Assembly: GCA_023436495.1 (NCBI GenBank)
Contig: JAEZIT010000113.1
Coordinates: forward strand, 1 to 10,143
Reading direction: 5' to 3'
From: Acidobacteriota bacterium
Lineage (GTDB): Bacteria; Acidobacteriota; Blastocatellia; Pyrinomonadales; Pyrinomonadaceae
Length of the DNA: 10,143 bases
Below are positions 1 through 6,265 of this stretch, piece after piece. How positions within the stretch are numbered: position 1 is the first letter of the stretch; every line of letters begins with the position of its first letter. Under the pieces are notes generated by a model. It did no database searches and was not told the DNA's origin. It saw only the letters and a program-made list of their open reading frames with translations. The position numbers and the translations under genes were made by a program.

Positions 1-24
1 TTTATATACGCTTTAAAAGGTGGA

Positions 25-53
25 GCGGCCTGCATTCGGGAAACGCAGGCCGC
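25..53 (-). terminator. GC-rich hairpin downstream of the ftsB-like gene
   Basis: Nine-base perfect inverted repeat: GCGGCCTGC at 25-33 and GCAGGCCGC at 45-53, with an 11-base loop. Read on the minus strand, the stem is followed within a few bases by a short T run (CCACCTTTT). It lies about 100 bases past the stop of the division protein gene, so it may end that two-gene transcript. The T tract is short and not adjacent to the stem, so it could equally be a bidirectional terminator or the end of a plus-strand gene left of the window. The stretch 54-155 between this hairpin and the gene shows nothing recognisable. Confidence 0.45.
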
Positions 54-155
54 GGATTTCGGATAGGCTTAGCTGTAGGCAACGCGGAGTTGATAGGCAA
101 TAAGCAGATTTTCAAAGGGTAGGTAACGTGCCCGCGGACCGATTTCTCCGCATTA

Positions 156-506
156 TCAATTCGCCGGCACCAGTATCTTCTCGTTCGGACGGCTCATCCC
201 CATCTTGCGGGCTTCGCGTTCGATCGATCGTTTGTCGTTCTTCAGATCGTGTATCTCGTCCTGCAGAGCGACGTTCTCGGTTGTCAATGTTTGGATCTGC
301 GAAGACAATTCTTGATTCTCTTCCATCTCCCGGCTCATCTCTGAAAATGCTCGATAGTTTATGCTCAAACAGATCATAAATGCCATCGAGGCAACGACTG
401 CAAAAACGATAAACTGTGACGAGGTTCCCTGTTTCGGCTTGGTCGGTGCCGTACGCGTCCGCCGCGGTCTTGCCGGTGTCCGTGTATTTTTCCGTGTACT
501 TCTCAT
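156..506 (-). CDS. FtsB/DivIC-like septum formation initiator (small bitopic coiled-coil protein)
   Basis: A 116-residue protein of the septum-formation-initiator type. These are single-pass inner-membrane proteins that, in the FtsB-FtsL-FtsQ complex, help activate septal cell-wall synthesis. Seen in the sequence: a very basic cytoplasmic tail (residues 1-27, rich in Arg, Thr and Pro), one hydrophobic segment at about 31-51, a heptad-like coiled coil at about 52-95 rich in Glu, Gln and Leu, and a conserved-looking end (IEREARKMGMSRPNEKILVP) like the usual 'RE.lGMv.PgE' tail. I chose the ATG at 506 rather than an upstream in-frame ATG at 578, because it lies one base after the stop of the phosphohexomutase (TGA-T-ATG) and the length then fits the family. 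No clear Shine-Dalgarno is visible, so translational coupling is likely. FtsB versus DivIC versus another short coiled-coil membrane protein cannot be separated by eye. Confidence 0.82.
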   Translation of the reverse strand: MRSTRKNTRTPARPRRTRTAPTKPKQGTSSQFIVFAVVASMAFMICLSINYRAFSEMSREMEENQELSSQIQTLTTENVALQDEIHDLKNDKRSIEREARKMGMSRPNEKILVPAN

Positions 507-507
507 A

Positions 508-1899
508 TCAACCGAGTAGGTATTTGCGGCCTTCTTCAAGCAGCGCCTCCACATCGTCCCTGCTCTCACTTTCGGCATAGATCCGAACCATAGGCTCGGT
601 GCCCGATGGACGCATAAGCATCCAGCTATTGTCGGCGAACAAAAACTTCACGCCGTCCAATCTGTTGATCCTTTCGATCTTTCGCCCGCCGATCGAATCC
701 GGCTCCTGCGAAAGCTTCTCTTTCAATTTCCCGGCCACGTCCGGCGTCAGCCTGACGCCGATCCGCCCCGATTCGAGTCTGCCGTAGCGGCCGTATATAT
801 CATTCAGCTGCTCGGTCAGGCCCGCTCCCCGTGCCGTAACGGCTTCCGCCGCCAGGAGGCATGCCAGGATGCCGTCCTTCTCCGGGTAGTGTCCCTTTAT
901 CGAAAGCCCGGCGGATTCTTCTCCGCCCAGGATCACTTCACCTTTATTTATCAATTCGCCGATATACTTAAAACCGACCGGCGTTTCATAAAGCTTCAAA
1001 CCGCGTGCCTCAGCAACCCTATCCACCAGGTGGGATGTCGCGACGCTTCGCGCCACACCTTCCTTCCATCCGCGGCTCTCTGCCAAATAATCTGTCAATA
1101 TCGCGATGAGCTGGTTCGGCGTTATGAATTCGCCGCCCGCGTCGATCACTCCGAATCTGTCGGCGTCGCCGTCCGTTGCCAGGCCCAGCGTCATGCCATT
1201 TGCCTTGACCGTCGCCCGCAACTCGCCGATGTGTTCTTCGCCCGGTTCCGGTGCCTGCCCGCCGAATGTCACGTCACGCCAATCGTGTATCGTTTCCACC
1301 GCGAGCCCCGAATCGGTTAAAAGCTTGTCCAGATAACCGCGGCCTGTTCCCCACAGCGGGTCGTATCCGTACCGGCCCTTGCCTTCGGCGATCAGGTCCA
1401 GCCTGACCTTGATTTTCAAATCGTCCAGATATCCCGGACGAGCATCATATTCTTCTACCGTTCCGCCGGCCGCGTCTTCGGCCGAACCGTCCCGGTCCAG
1501 GATCGCCTCGATCGCTCCGGTCACCTCCGGCAGCGCCGGTGCTCCGTCCGCGGACGAGAATTTAATTCCCTGATATTCGGGCGGGTTGTGCGAAGCGGTA
1601 AAGTTTATTCCGCCTGCCGCGCCTTCGTTACGGATCGCGAACGATATGGCCGGCGTAGGCGTTTCGCCCGTGCATTTCAGCACCCTGAAACCCTTTCTCG
1701 CCGCGATATCGGCGGCCTCCGCCGCAAACTTCTCGCCCATGAACCTCGAATCGTGCCCGATGATCAATGGCCGTCCTGCCGTCTCATCATTCTCTTTCAA
1801 ATATCCGCAGATCGCTTCAGTGACCCGATGCACGTTTGCGTACGTAAATTCATCGGCGATGATCGCTCGCCATCCTGACGTTCCGAAGCGTATGGACAT
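508..1899 (-). CDS. Phosphoglucomutase/phosphomannomutase family protein (alpha-D-phosphohexomutase)
   Basis: A 463-residue enzyme of the usual family length, all four functional loops intact. It interconverts sugar 1-phosphates and 6-phosphates in the cytoplasm, feeding nucleotide-sugar, glycogen or cell-envelope synthesis. Motifs: N-terminal FGTSGWRA (5-12); catalytic phosphoserine loop TASHNP (101-106, Ser103); metal-binding DGDADR (243-248); sugar-recognition loop GGEESAG (325-331); phosphate-binding RPSGTEP (430-436). The GGEESAG form is more like phosphoglucomutases than the GEMSG form of GlmM or Pseudomonas-type PMM/PGM, so glucose phosphate is the likelier substrate, but specificity is not proven. 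The start at 1899 places the conserved FGTSG at residue 5, as is normal; the ribosome site is weak. It is the first gene of a pair with the ftsB-like gene, whose start lies one base beyond this stop. The gene diverges from the radical SAM gene across a 697-base gap. Confidence 0.93.
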   Translation of the reverse strand: MSIRFGTSGWRAIIADEFTYANVHRVTEAICGYLKENDETAGRPLIIGHDSRFMGEKFAAEAADIAARKGFRVLKCTGETPTPAISFAIRNEGAAGGINFTASHNPPEYQGIKFSSADGAPALPEVTGAIEAILDRDGSAEDAAGGTVEEYDARPGYLDDLKIKVRLDLIAEGKGRYGYDPLWGTGRGYLDKLLTDSGLAVETIHDWRDVTFGGQAPEPGEEHIGELRATVKANGMTLGLATDGDADRFGVIDAGGEFITPNQLIAILTDYLAESRGWKEGVARSVATSHLVDRVAEARGLKLYETPVGFKYIGELINKGEVILGGEESAGLSIKGHYPEKDGILACLLAAEAVTARGAGLTEQLNDIYGRYGRLESGRIGVRLTPDVAGKLKEKLSQEPDSIGGRKIERINRLDGVKFLFADNSWMLMRPSGTEPMVRIYAESESRDDVEALLEEGRKYLLG

Positions 1900-2335
1900 A
1901 TCCGCAATTCACGATGATCACTTTTCTCGTGTACTACTTCCCTTGCAAAAATAATGCTTCTTTGGAGAGTCAACGGTAATGCTGTTGATGAATACTTTTC
2001 CAGGTTATGGCTTTGATCCGAAATCCCTTGAAGTGAGGAGAATTTAGCATAAAAGAAATTCGCTTGTAAAGGAAAATTTTTCGTTTTCTAACTTTAATGT
2101 TTTCATGCATTTACCGTCACAGCATTCAAGTAACTGCTAAAACTGGTGCTTAAAGTGAACGAAAGGTGTACCTTTTTATACGTTTTCCTGCCCGCCTTTG
2201 TAATAATCGGCTCTATTCGGAGCGGCATCGATCACGAAAATTAAAGCGCGTGTTACAAATTTTAAAGGGTTAAGCAGTGGCTTAAAACCCCTCTCCCGGC
2301 CGCTCTCGATCAACCCCCGGATCGCCCGGCGCCCG

Positions 2336-2392
2336 TGTGTCAAAACATGCACTTGCCTGCTCTACTCGCCACTCTGTGCCAAAACGACGCAC
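2336..2392 (+). promoter_or_regulatory. Repeated elements upstream of the sigma-54 promoter, candidate activator-binding sites
   Basis: Two similar 17-18 base elements, TGTGTCAAAACATGCAC (2336-2352) and TGTGCCAAAACGACGCAC (2375-2392), share TGTG-(T/C)-CAAAAC and a GCAC end. The second also has GTGC/GCAC inverted ends. They lie roughly 100-140 bases upstream of the -12 element, the usual distance for enhancer sites of sigma-54 activators. A second repeated pair, CATTTGCAACGCA (2400-2412) and CATTGCAAACGCA (2432-2444), lies between them and the promoter. The repeats are seen directly; the binding role is inferred, and no specific activator can be named. Confidence 0.4.
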
Positions 2393-2477
2393 GCGAAATC
2401 ATTTGCAACGCATCTTGAGCACGCCGCAAACCATTGCAAACGCACAGCTTACGACGACCAAATTTTTGGCACTCTCG

Positions 2478-2493
2478 TGGCACGGGCTTTGCT
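2478..2493 (+). promoter_or_regulatory. Sigma-54 (RpoN) -24/-12 promoter for the radical SAM gene
   Basis: TGGCACG (2478-2484), four bases, then TTGCT (2489-2493) matches the sigma-54 consensus TGGCACG-N4-TTGCW at every defined position. The invariant GG (2479-2480) and GC (2491-2492) are exactly ten bases apart. It points at the radical SAM gene, with an expected transcript start near 2504 and a leader of roughly 90 bases. A partial second -24 element (TTGGCAC, near 2466-2472) lacks a matching -12 element. Such promoters need an ATP-dependent enhancer-binding protein, so the gene is probably switched on by a specific signal rather than constitutively. Confidence 0.85.
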
Positions 2494-2596
2494 AATGAAT
2501 AAAGGACAAATTTCGTCGCCTTCTTGCTCGGAAGATTTAATTGCCCATATTTTTTGTATTTGAACGGGAAGTTTTTATAACTGGAGAAATATTACT

Positions 2597-4633
2597 ATGA
2601 GACCTGTGAAACATTTTGAGAAAGGATTGACCTACATTGCGTCCGGCGCTTTCAAGGCCATCAAGTCTGTCAATCAATTCAAGCCGAATCCGTCGTTTAT
2701 CCCGAAATGGTCCGACAAACCGCTGCTTAAATCGTGGCAGAAATCGAAACCGACGCTCGGCTTTCCCCGCACGACCGATTCGCTCTGTCCAAACTGCGTA
2801 ATCGAAGCCCGCGAAGAGATCCTCGCCGGCAAACGCGATGTTTCGACGCTTATTAACGAAAAGGTCGGCGAGATCAAAGCACAGATCATCGAACGCGACG
2901 GCCAGGTCTGGATGATCAAGGATTGTCCGGAACACGGCCATTTCGAAGACTTGATGGCGATCGACGCCGAATTTCTGAAGCACGTCGAATCTCTCTTCCC
3001 GGGACGCGACATTGCCGCGCACAACGACGAAAAACTACATAACCACGGCTCGTCCTCGGTCAAATACGGCCGCGGCGCCGTTCTGACGGTCGACCTGACG
3101 AACCGCTGCAACATGATGTGCGATCCGTGCTTCATGGACGCCAACCAGGTCGGTTTCGTTCACGAACTTTCGATGGAAGACGTTAAGGAAATTCTCGACA
3201 ACGCCATCCAGATCAAGCCGCGCCGCCAGATGTCCGTTCAGTATTCCGGCGGTGAGCCGACGCTGTCGCCGCACTTTCTCGAAGCGATCCGTTACGCACG
3301 CAAGGTCGGCTACAACTCCGTCCAGGCCGCGACCAACGGTATTGAATTCGCGAAGTCGAAAGAATTTTGCCGCCAGGCTGCCGAAGCCGGCCTCCGTTTC
3401 GTCTATCTCCAGTTTGACGGTATCGGAAACGATGCGAACTCGCACCGCCAGATCGGCAACCTGTTCGACGTAAAGCTCCGCGCGATCAACAACCTGCACG
3501 AAGCCGGCGTTGACATCATTCTCGTCACCACGCTCGTCAACGGCATCAATAACGACCAGGTCGGATCGATCATCCGCTTTGCTCTGGAAAATCCGAAGAA
3601 GATCTCGTTCATCTCGTTCCAGCCCGTTTCGTTCACTGGCCGCGACGAGCACATTACCGAGCAGCGCCGCCTGCAGCAGCGTTATACGCTCTCGCACATG
3701 GCCCTCGACGTCAAAAAGCAGCTCGGCATCACCGAACCGACGCGCGACTGGTTCCCGCTTTCGCTGATGGGAGCGTTCGCCGATTTCGCTGACGTCGTCC
3801 ACGGCCCCGAATCCGATTGGGGACAGGTCAGCTGCGGCTGCCACCCGAACTGCGGCGTCGGCACGGCCGTGATGATCAACAAGGAAAACAAGGAGATGGC
3901 TCCGGTTCCGCAGTTCCTTAACATCAAGGGACTCGTTTCGGACATGCAGCACATCACCGACACCGCCCGCGGCAAATGGTTCTCGAACTTCATGATGGGC
4001 CTAGCCCTTCTGAAGAACTACGATCCGTACGGTGCTCCTCCGTCGCTCACGCTCGGCGGCATCCTGAAGAAGTTCGACAAATCCTTCGGCCTTTCGGGCA
4101 AGGATTACGGCAAGGTCGGCCCGGACCGCACGCTCGAGGACATCGAAAAGCGCCGTCAGGATCCGTGGAACTTCCTCTTCATCGCCGGCATGTGGTTTCA
4201 GGACCTCTTCAACTATGATTTCCGCCGCACCGAAATGTGCATCATCCCGTACGGAACGCAGGAAGGCGAAATTTCCTTCTGCGCATTCAACACGGGCATC
4301 GGCTGGAGAAACATCATCGAGCACATGCACCAGAACGCGACCGTCGCGCAGTGGTACAAGGAACACGGCCGCCACGAAGTTTTCGCTCGCGGCAAGAACG
4401 TAGAGCTCGGCGATGCTTCGCATAACCTGGTCCTCAATGAGGTCGACCTTTCGCGTCCGAACAAGCCGCACATGGAAGGCCCGAAGACCGCCGCCGAAGA
4501 AATGCAGATGATGCGCAAACTGTACCAGGAAATGGTCATGGAAAAAGCCGGTATCAAGGGCGACTCGCTCGTCCAGATCGGCGGCATCAAACGCGAAAAG
4601 AAAGAAGAAAAAACAATGGCCGTCGCCGAATAA
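2597..4633 (+). CDS. Radical SAM protein, tetraether/membrane-spanning lipid synthase-like (Tes/Mss type)
   Basis: A 678-residue iron-sulfur enzyme. The radical SAM motif is CNMMCDPC (C171, C175, C178), followed by the SAM-binding GGEP (218-221). Extra cysteines mark the Tes-type layout: an N-terminal CPNC...CPEHG module (C64, C67, C110), a CGCHPNC cluster (C413, C415, C419), and C548 and C562 near the C-terminal CIIPYGTQEGEISFCAFN segment. In archaea, Tes joins two lipid chains tail to tail to make tetraethers. Bacterial relatives (Mss) are linked to diabolic or iso-diabolic membrane-spanning lipids, known from Thermotogales and Acidobacteriota. I infer a similar C-C coupling of fatty-acyl tails here. 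The protein is longer than archaeal Tes (about 500 aa), with a roughly 60-residue N-terminal extension and a long C-terminal part (about 430-678). The start has GGAG at 2583-2586, ten bases upstream. The gene is monocistronic, between a sigma-54 promoter and a strong terminator. Radical SAM is certain; the lipid substrate is inferred. Confidence 0.85.
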   Translation: MRPVKHFEKGLTYIASGAFKAIKSVNQFKPNPSFIPKWSDKPLLKSWQKSKPTLGFPRTTDSLCPNCVIEAREEILAGKRDVSTLINEKVGEIKAQIIERDGQVWMIKDCPEHGHFEDLMAIDAEFLKHVESLFPGRDIAAHNDEKLHNHGSSSVKYGRGAVLTVDLTNRCNMMCDPCFMDANQVGFVHELSMEDVKEILDNAIQIKPRRQMSVQYSGGEPTLSPHFLEAIRYARKVGYNSVQAATNGIEFAKSKEFCRQAAEAGLRFVYLQFDGIGNDANSHRQIGNLFDVKLRAINNLHEAGVDIILVTTLVNGINNDQVGSIIRFALENPKKISFISFQPVSFTGRDEHITEQRRLQQRYTLSHMALDVKKQLGITEPTRDWFPLSLMGAFADFADVVHGPESDWGQVSCGCHPNCGVGTAVMINKENKEMAPVPQFLNIKGLVSDMQHITDTARGKWFSNFMMGLALLKNYDPYGAPPSLTLGGILKKFDKSFGLSGKDYGKVGPDRTLEDIEKRRQDPWNFLFIAGMWFQDLFNYDFRRTEMCIIPYGTQEGEISFCAFNTGIGWRNIIEHMHQNATVAQWYKEHGRHEVFARGKNVELGDASHNLVLNEVDLSRPNKPHMEGPKTAAEEMQMMRKLYQEMVMEKAGIKGDSLVQIGGIKREKKEEKTMAVAE

Positions 4634-4662
4634 GCGGCCGTCCATACCTTGCTCCAGTTAAT

Positions 4663-4691
4663 AGCCCCGGACCCTGTCCGGGGCTTTTTTT
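4663..4691 (+). terminator. Intrinsic terminator of the radical SAM gene
   Basis: A perfect ten-base stem, AGCCCCGGAC (4663-4672) and GTCCGGGGCT (4676-4685), with a CCT loop, is directly followed by six more T residues (4686-4691). It sits 29 bases after the radical SAM stop codon. This is a classic rho-independent terminator and isolates that gene from the downstream region. Confidence 0.95.
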
Positions 4692-4696
4692 AGATC

Positions 4697-4769
4697 GCCA
4701 CGGGCTTTCCTATAATAAATTGCCACGGGGCTTCCTCTTTATAAATTGCCACGGGCTTCAGCCCGTGGT
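4697..4769. repeat. REP-like palindromic repeats, three tandem units
   Basis: Three copies of a GCCACGGG(G)CTT element start at 4697, 4722 and 4748, separated by AT-rich spacers that share ATAAATTGCCACGGG before copies two and three. The third copy is a complete palindrome, CCACGGGCTTCAGCCCGTGG (4749-4768; nine-base arms, two-base centre). The first two look like half-units that lost the right arm. This form resembles REP/BIME-type elements, which are often mobilised in trans by Y1 (RAYT) transposases; no such gene is in the window. Confidence 0.8.
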
Positions 4770-4785
4770 CACTGCCCAACAAATA

Positions 4786-4860
4786 CCCCGGCTTTAGCCG
4801 AATCCCCTCTTTAAACCGATCATCCTGATGGCTTCAGCCCAAATTAGGCTAAAGCGCGGT
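4786..4860. repeat. Second pair of degenerate REP-like palindromes
   Basis: CGGCTTTAGCCG (4789-4800) is a 12-base palindrome around TT. GGCTTCAGCC (4830-4839) is a related unit with the same centre (CTTCAG) as the complete repeat upstream. GGCTAAAGC (4847-4855) is the exact reverse complement of GCTTTAGCC (4791-4799), so the units can form a larger nested stem. They look like diverged inverted copies of the same repeat family, as in REP doublets. The following stretch to about 4990 holds nothing else recognisable. Confidence 0.65.
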
Positions 4861-4996
4861 CAAGGAAGATGCATCTATCCCCATCCACCCGCAAATATTT
4901 CCATATTTAACTTGCAACTTCCGGCAAAATATCGCATCCTACTACTTTAGTCCTACTCTTTCGCCGCTTGCGGTGCGCTCGTCAAAGACGGTACGT

Positions 4997-5026
4997 TTGG
5001 ATAAGTTCGAGAGCAGGTTTGTTAAT
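4997..5026 (+). promoter_or_regulatory. Weak sigma-70-like promoter for the RNA-binding protein gene
   Basis: TTGGAT (4997-5002) and GTTAAT (5021-5026) are 18 bases apart, each a partial match to -35 and -10 boxes. If used, the transcript would start near 5033 and carry a leader of about 125 bases. Promoter consensus in this lineage is not known to me, so this is a guess from spacing and AT content. Confidence 0.3.
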
Positions 5027-5130
5027 TAGTCACAGAAGTCGCTCTTGAAGTTTTCGAGCATCCGAAACCGACCCCTTCGTTGCAGACCGTTTTTCTTCGA
5101 AGACAGTTCGATTCGACGCTTCTCCAGAAA

Positions 5131-5149
5131 TTCCCTAAAAGGGAAAGGA
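5131..5149 (+). promoter_or_regulatory. Shine-Dalgarno with overlapping small hairpin before the RRM gene
   Basis: TTCCCT (5131-5136), AAA, AGGGAA (5140-5145) forms a six-base stem whose right arm runs into the ribosome site AAGGA (5145-5149), nine bases before the ATG. The site fixes the start codon at 5159. The hairpin could lower access to the ribosome site and make translation depend on temperature or a protein; that role is inferred. Confidence 0.45.
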
Positions 5150-5158
5150 TACTTTATT

Positions 5159-5506
5159 ATGTCAACGAAAATTTACGTCGGAAATCTTTCCTTCAACACA
5201 ACATCGCAGGACCTCGAGACCTTGTTTGCCGAATCCGGTACGGTCGAATCGGCCAACGTTATCGAAGATCGTGAAACCGGCCGCTCACGCGGTTTCGGCT
5301 TCGTCGAAATGGCAAGCAAGTCGGACGCCGAAGCGGCGATCTCGACACTCGACGGCAAAGAATACGACGGCCGCAACCTGAAAGTTAACGAAGCCAAACC
5401 CCGTGAAGATCGCGGCGGTAACGGCGGCGGCGGAAGACGCGGCGGAGGCGGCTACGGTGGTGGCGGCGGACGTGGTGGTTACGGCGGCGGCGGCTCGCGC
5501 TGGTAA
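5159..5506 (+). CDS. Glycine-rich RRM-type RNA-binding protein
   Basis: A 115-residue protein with one RNA recognition motif and a glycine-rich tail, the architecture of the Rbp proteins of cyanobacteria and many other bacteria. RNP2 is IYVGNL (5-10) and RNP1 is RGFGFVEM (44-51), with the aromatic positions Y6, F46 and F48 present for stacking on RNA bases. Residues 85-115 form a tail of GGGGY, RGGY and GRR repeats, likely disordered and RNA-binding. The family binds single-stranded RNA in the cytoplasm, and several cyanobacterial members are cold-induced. The ATG at 5159 is preferred over the in-frame ATG at 5045, because it has an AAGGA site nine bases upstream and the fold starts right after it. 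It lies upstream of infA in the same direction, with hairpins between them. Function in RNA folding or turnover is inferred from the family. Confidence 0.95.
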   Translation: MSTKIYVGNLSFNTTSQDLETLFAESGTVESANVIEDRETGRSRGFGFVEMASKSDAEAAISTLDGKEYDGRNLKVNEAKPREDRGGNGGGGRRGGGGYGGGGGRGGYGGGGSRW

Positions 5507-5513
5507 TACGGCG

Positions 5514-5530
5514 TACTGCCATCGGCAGTA
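5514..5530 (+). other. Small hairpin after the RRM gene
   Basis: TACTGCC (5514-5520) and GGCAGTA (5524-5530) make a perfect seven-base stem with a three-base loop, starting eight bases after the RRM stop codon. There is no T tract after it (TCTAATTAC), so it is not a classic intrinsic terminator; it may protect the mRNA 3' end. Confidence 0.5.
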
Positions 5531-5542
5531 TCTAATTACAGA

Positions 5543-5580
5543 CAGATGCCTCCGCTCAATTCCCTTGACGGAGGCTTCTG
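5543..5580 (+). terminator. Long hairpin between the RRM gene and infA
   Basis: CAGA-T-GCCTCCG-C-TCAA pairs with TTGA-CGGAGGC-T-TCTG around a five-base loop (5560-5564), giving about 15 base pairs with one mismatch and one bulge. It is followed by CATTTAA, only a short T run. It probably ends or attenuates RRM transcription ahead of infA. A regulatory or processing structure in the infA leader is the alternative. Confidence 0.5.
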
Positions 5581-5622
5581 CATTTAACGCACTTATTACA
5601 CAAGCGGAGAGTTTATAAATAT

Positions 5623-5841
5623 ATGAAAGAAGAACTAATTGAATTAGCAGGCGTCATCATCGACAAACAGCCAAACGCATTTTTTAAGGTGCAGATCAAC
5701 AACAGCGACCACGTCGTCCTTGCTACCATCTCCGGCCGCATGCGCCGCAACCGCATCCGCATCCTGATGGGCGACCGCGTGGACGTCGAGCTCTCACCGT
5801 ACGACCTGACAAAGGGCCGCATCACCTACCGGCATAAGTAA
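5623..5841 (+). CDS. infA: Translation initiation factor IF-1
   Basis: A 72-residue protein of exactly the usual IF-1 length. It is a single OB-fold that binds the A site of the 30S subunit and works with IF-2 and IF-3 in start-codon selection. Conserved family segments are present: GVIIDKQPNAFFKVQINN in the first half, then ISGRMRRNRIRIL and the hallmark GDRVDVELSPYDLTKGRI near the C terminus. A GGAG at 5606-5609 lies 13 bases upstream of the ATG, a long but usable spacing. It is not inside a ribosomal-protein operon here but follows an RRM gene. IF-1 genes often sit beside secY/rpmJ, so this may be a relocated or second copy, which the window cannot settle. The start MKEELIELAGVI is somewhat different from the common MAKE.. 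start. Confidence 0.96.
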   Translation: MKEELIELAGVIIDKQPNAFFKVQINNSDHVVLATISGRMRRNRIRILMGDRVDVELSPYDLTKGRITYRHK

Positions 5842-6265
5842 ACCGGAACCGCCGGTCCGATCGGGCATGCCCCGCGAAATGCACGACGGACCATTGGTTC
5901 GTCGCTCCTCACGGCCGCGGCACCCGACGTCACCATCCCGCATTACAGTGTGAAAATCGTACACGAGCGCGCCGCCCCTGTCGGAAATTCGAATGCTTAA
6001 ATCGCCGCGCGCTTAACTCCCTCCGACGACAAATGCTGCATCCCGTAAGTCCTGTATACTGACCGCCTTTCGGCCTCGGCGCATTATTTCGCCGGTGCAT
6101 TCCCCGTCTTAACTCCCGTCTCGCTCCCGCCCAAAAGTCTCGTGATCCGTGATACATAACCACGCGCCGTTCAAGCTCCGCGCCAGGGTTAAAACATTCC
6201 CTTTAAGCACTAAACCCTTTTATGCACAATATCTTACGGCATAGGCTTTGCGTTGCGCGCCTCGT
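5842..6265. other. Intergenic region after infA
   Basis: 424 bases without a credible gene. CGACGGACC (5884-5892) and GGTTCGTCG (5896-5904) form a nine-base stem with one G-T pair and a three-base loop. It lies 42 bases after the infA stop and lacks a T tract; it may act as a transcript end. The rest is C-rich. A TATACT at 6055-6060 has no matching -35 box. The last 70 bases (about 6190-6240) become AT-rich, with TTTAAG and ACAATA-like boxes that could be the promoter of the downstream cluster, but no clear consensus is present. Confidence 0.5.

Larger units (their letters stand above)
1900..2596. other. Long divergent intergenic region with regulatory signals
   Basis: 697 bases with no credible gene separate the divergent phosphohexomutase and radical SAM genes. 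The part nearest the phosphohexomutase (about 1950-2260) is AT-rich. On the minus strand it holds a weak promoter-like pair, TTTACA (2070-2065) and CTAAAT (2047-2042), 17 bases apart. AAAGGT-GT-ACCTTT at 2162-2175 is a compact inverted repeat followed by T residues and could be an operator or small hairpin. GGGTTAAG (2267-2274) and CTTAAAACCC (2281-2290) form an imperfect stem. The part nearest the radical SAM gene holds repeated elements (2336-2444) and the sigma-54 promoter listed separately. The region is long enough to hide a small RNA, but I see no named RNA family. Confidence 0.6.

Noticed and set aside
507..578. Upstream ATG (578) extending the FtsB-like protein by 24 residues
   Set aside because: The extension overlaps the conserved end of the phosphohexomutase gene, and the ATG at 506 sits right after its stop codon in a coupled position.
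2267..2290. Imperfect stem GGGTTAAG/CTTAAAACCC as a terminator
   Set aside because: It needs a two-base bulge, has no T tract, and no gene ends nearby on either strand.
3035..3952. A 305-codon minus-strand open frame within the radical SAM gene
   Set aside because: Antisense to the radical SAM core, rich in repeated D/V/R patterns, no motif.
4692..4860. CRISPR array
   Set aside because: The repeats are short, palindromic and unequally spaced with no unique spacers of constant length; they fit REP-like elements.
5045..5158. Upstream ATG extending the RRM protein by 38 residues
   Set aside because: The ATG at 5159 has a good ribosome site and starts just before the RRM fold; the extension is low-complexity translated leader.
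6055..6060. TATACT as a -10 box for the ligase/primase cluster
   Set aside because: No matching -35 box at 16-18 bases, and it would leave a leader of about 200 bases; not enough to call.
5930..6163. 77-codon minus-strand open frame in the gap after infA
   Set aside because: Arg-rich composition typical of random GC-rich sequence, no domain, no convincing ribosome site.
6248..6265. TTG start for the first cluster gene
   Set aside because: It adds only six residues (MRCAPR), has no better ribosome site, and an ATG follows immediately.
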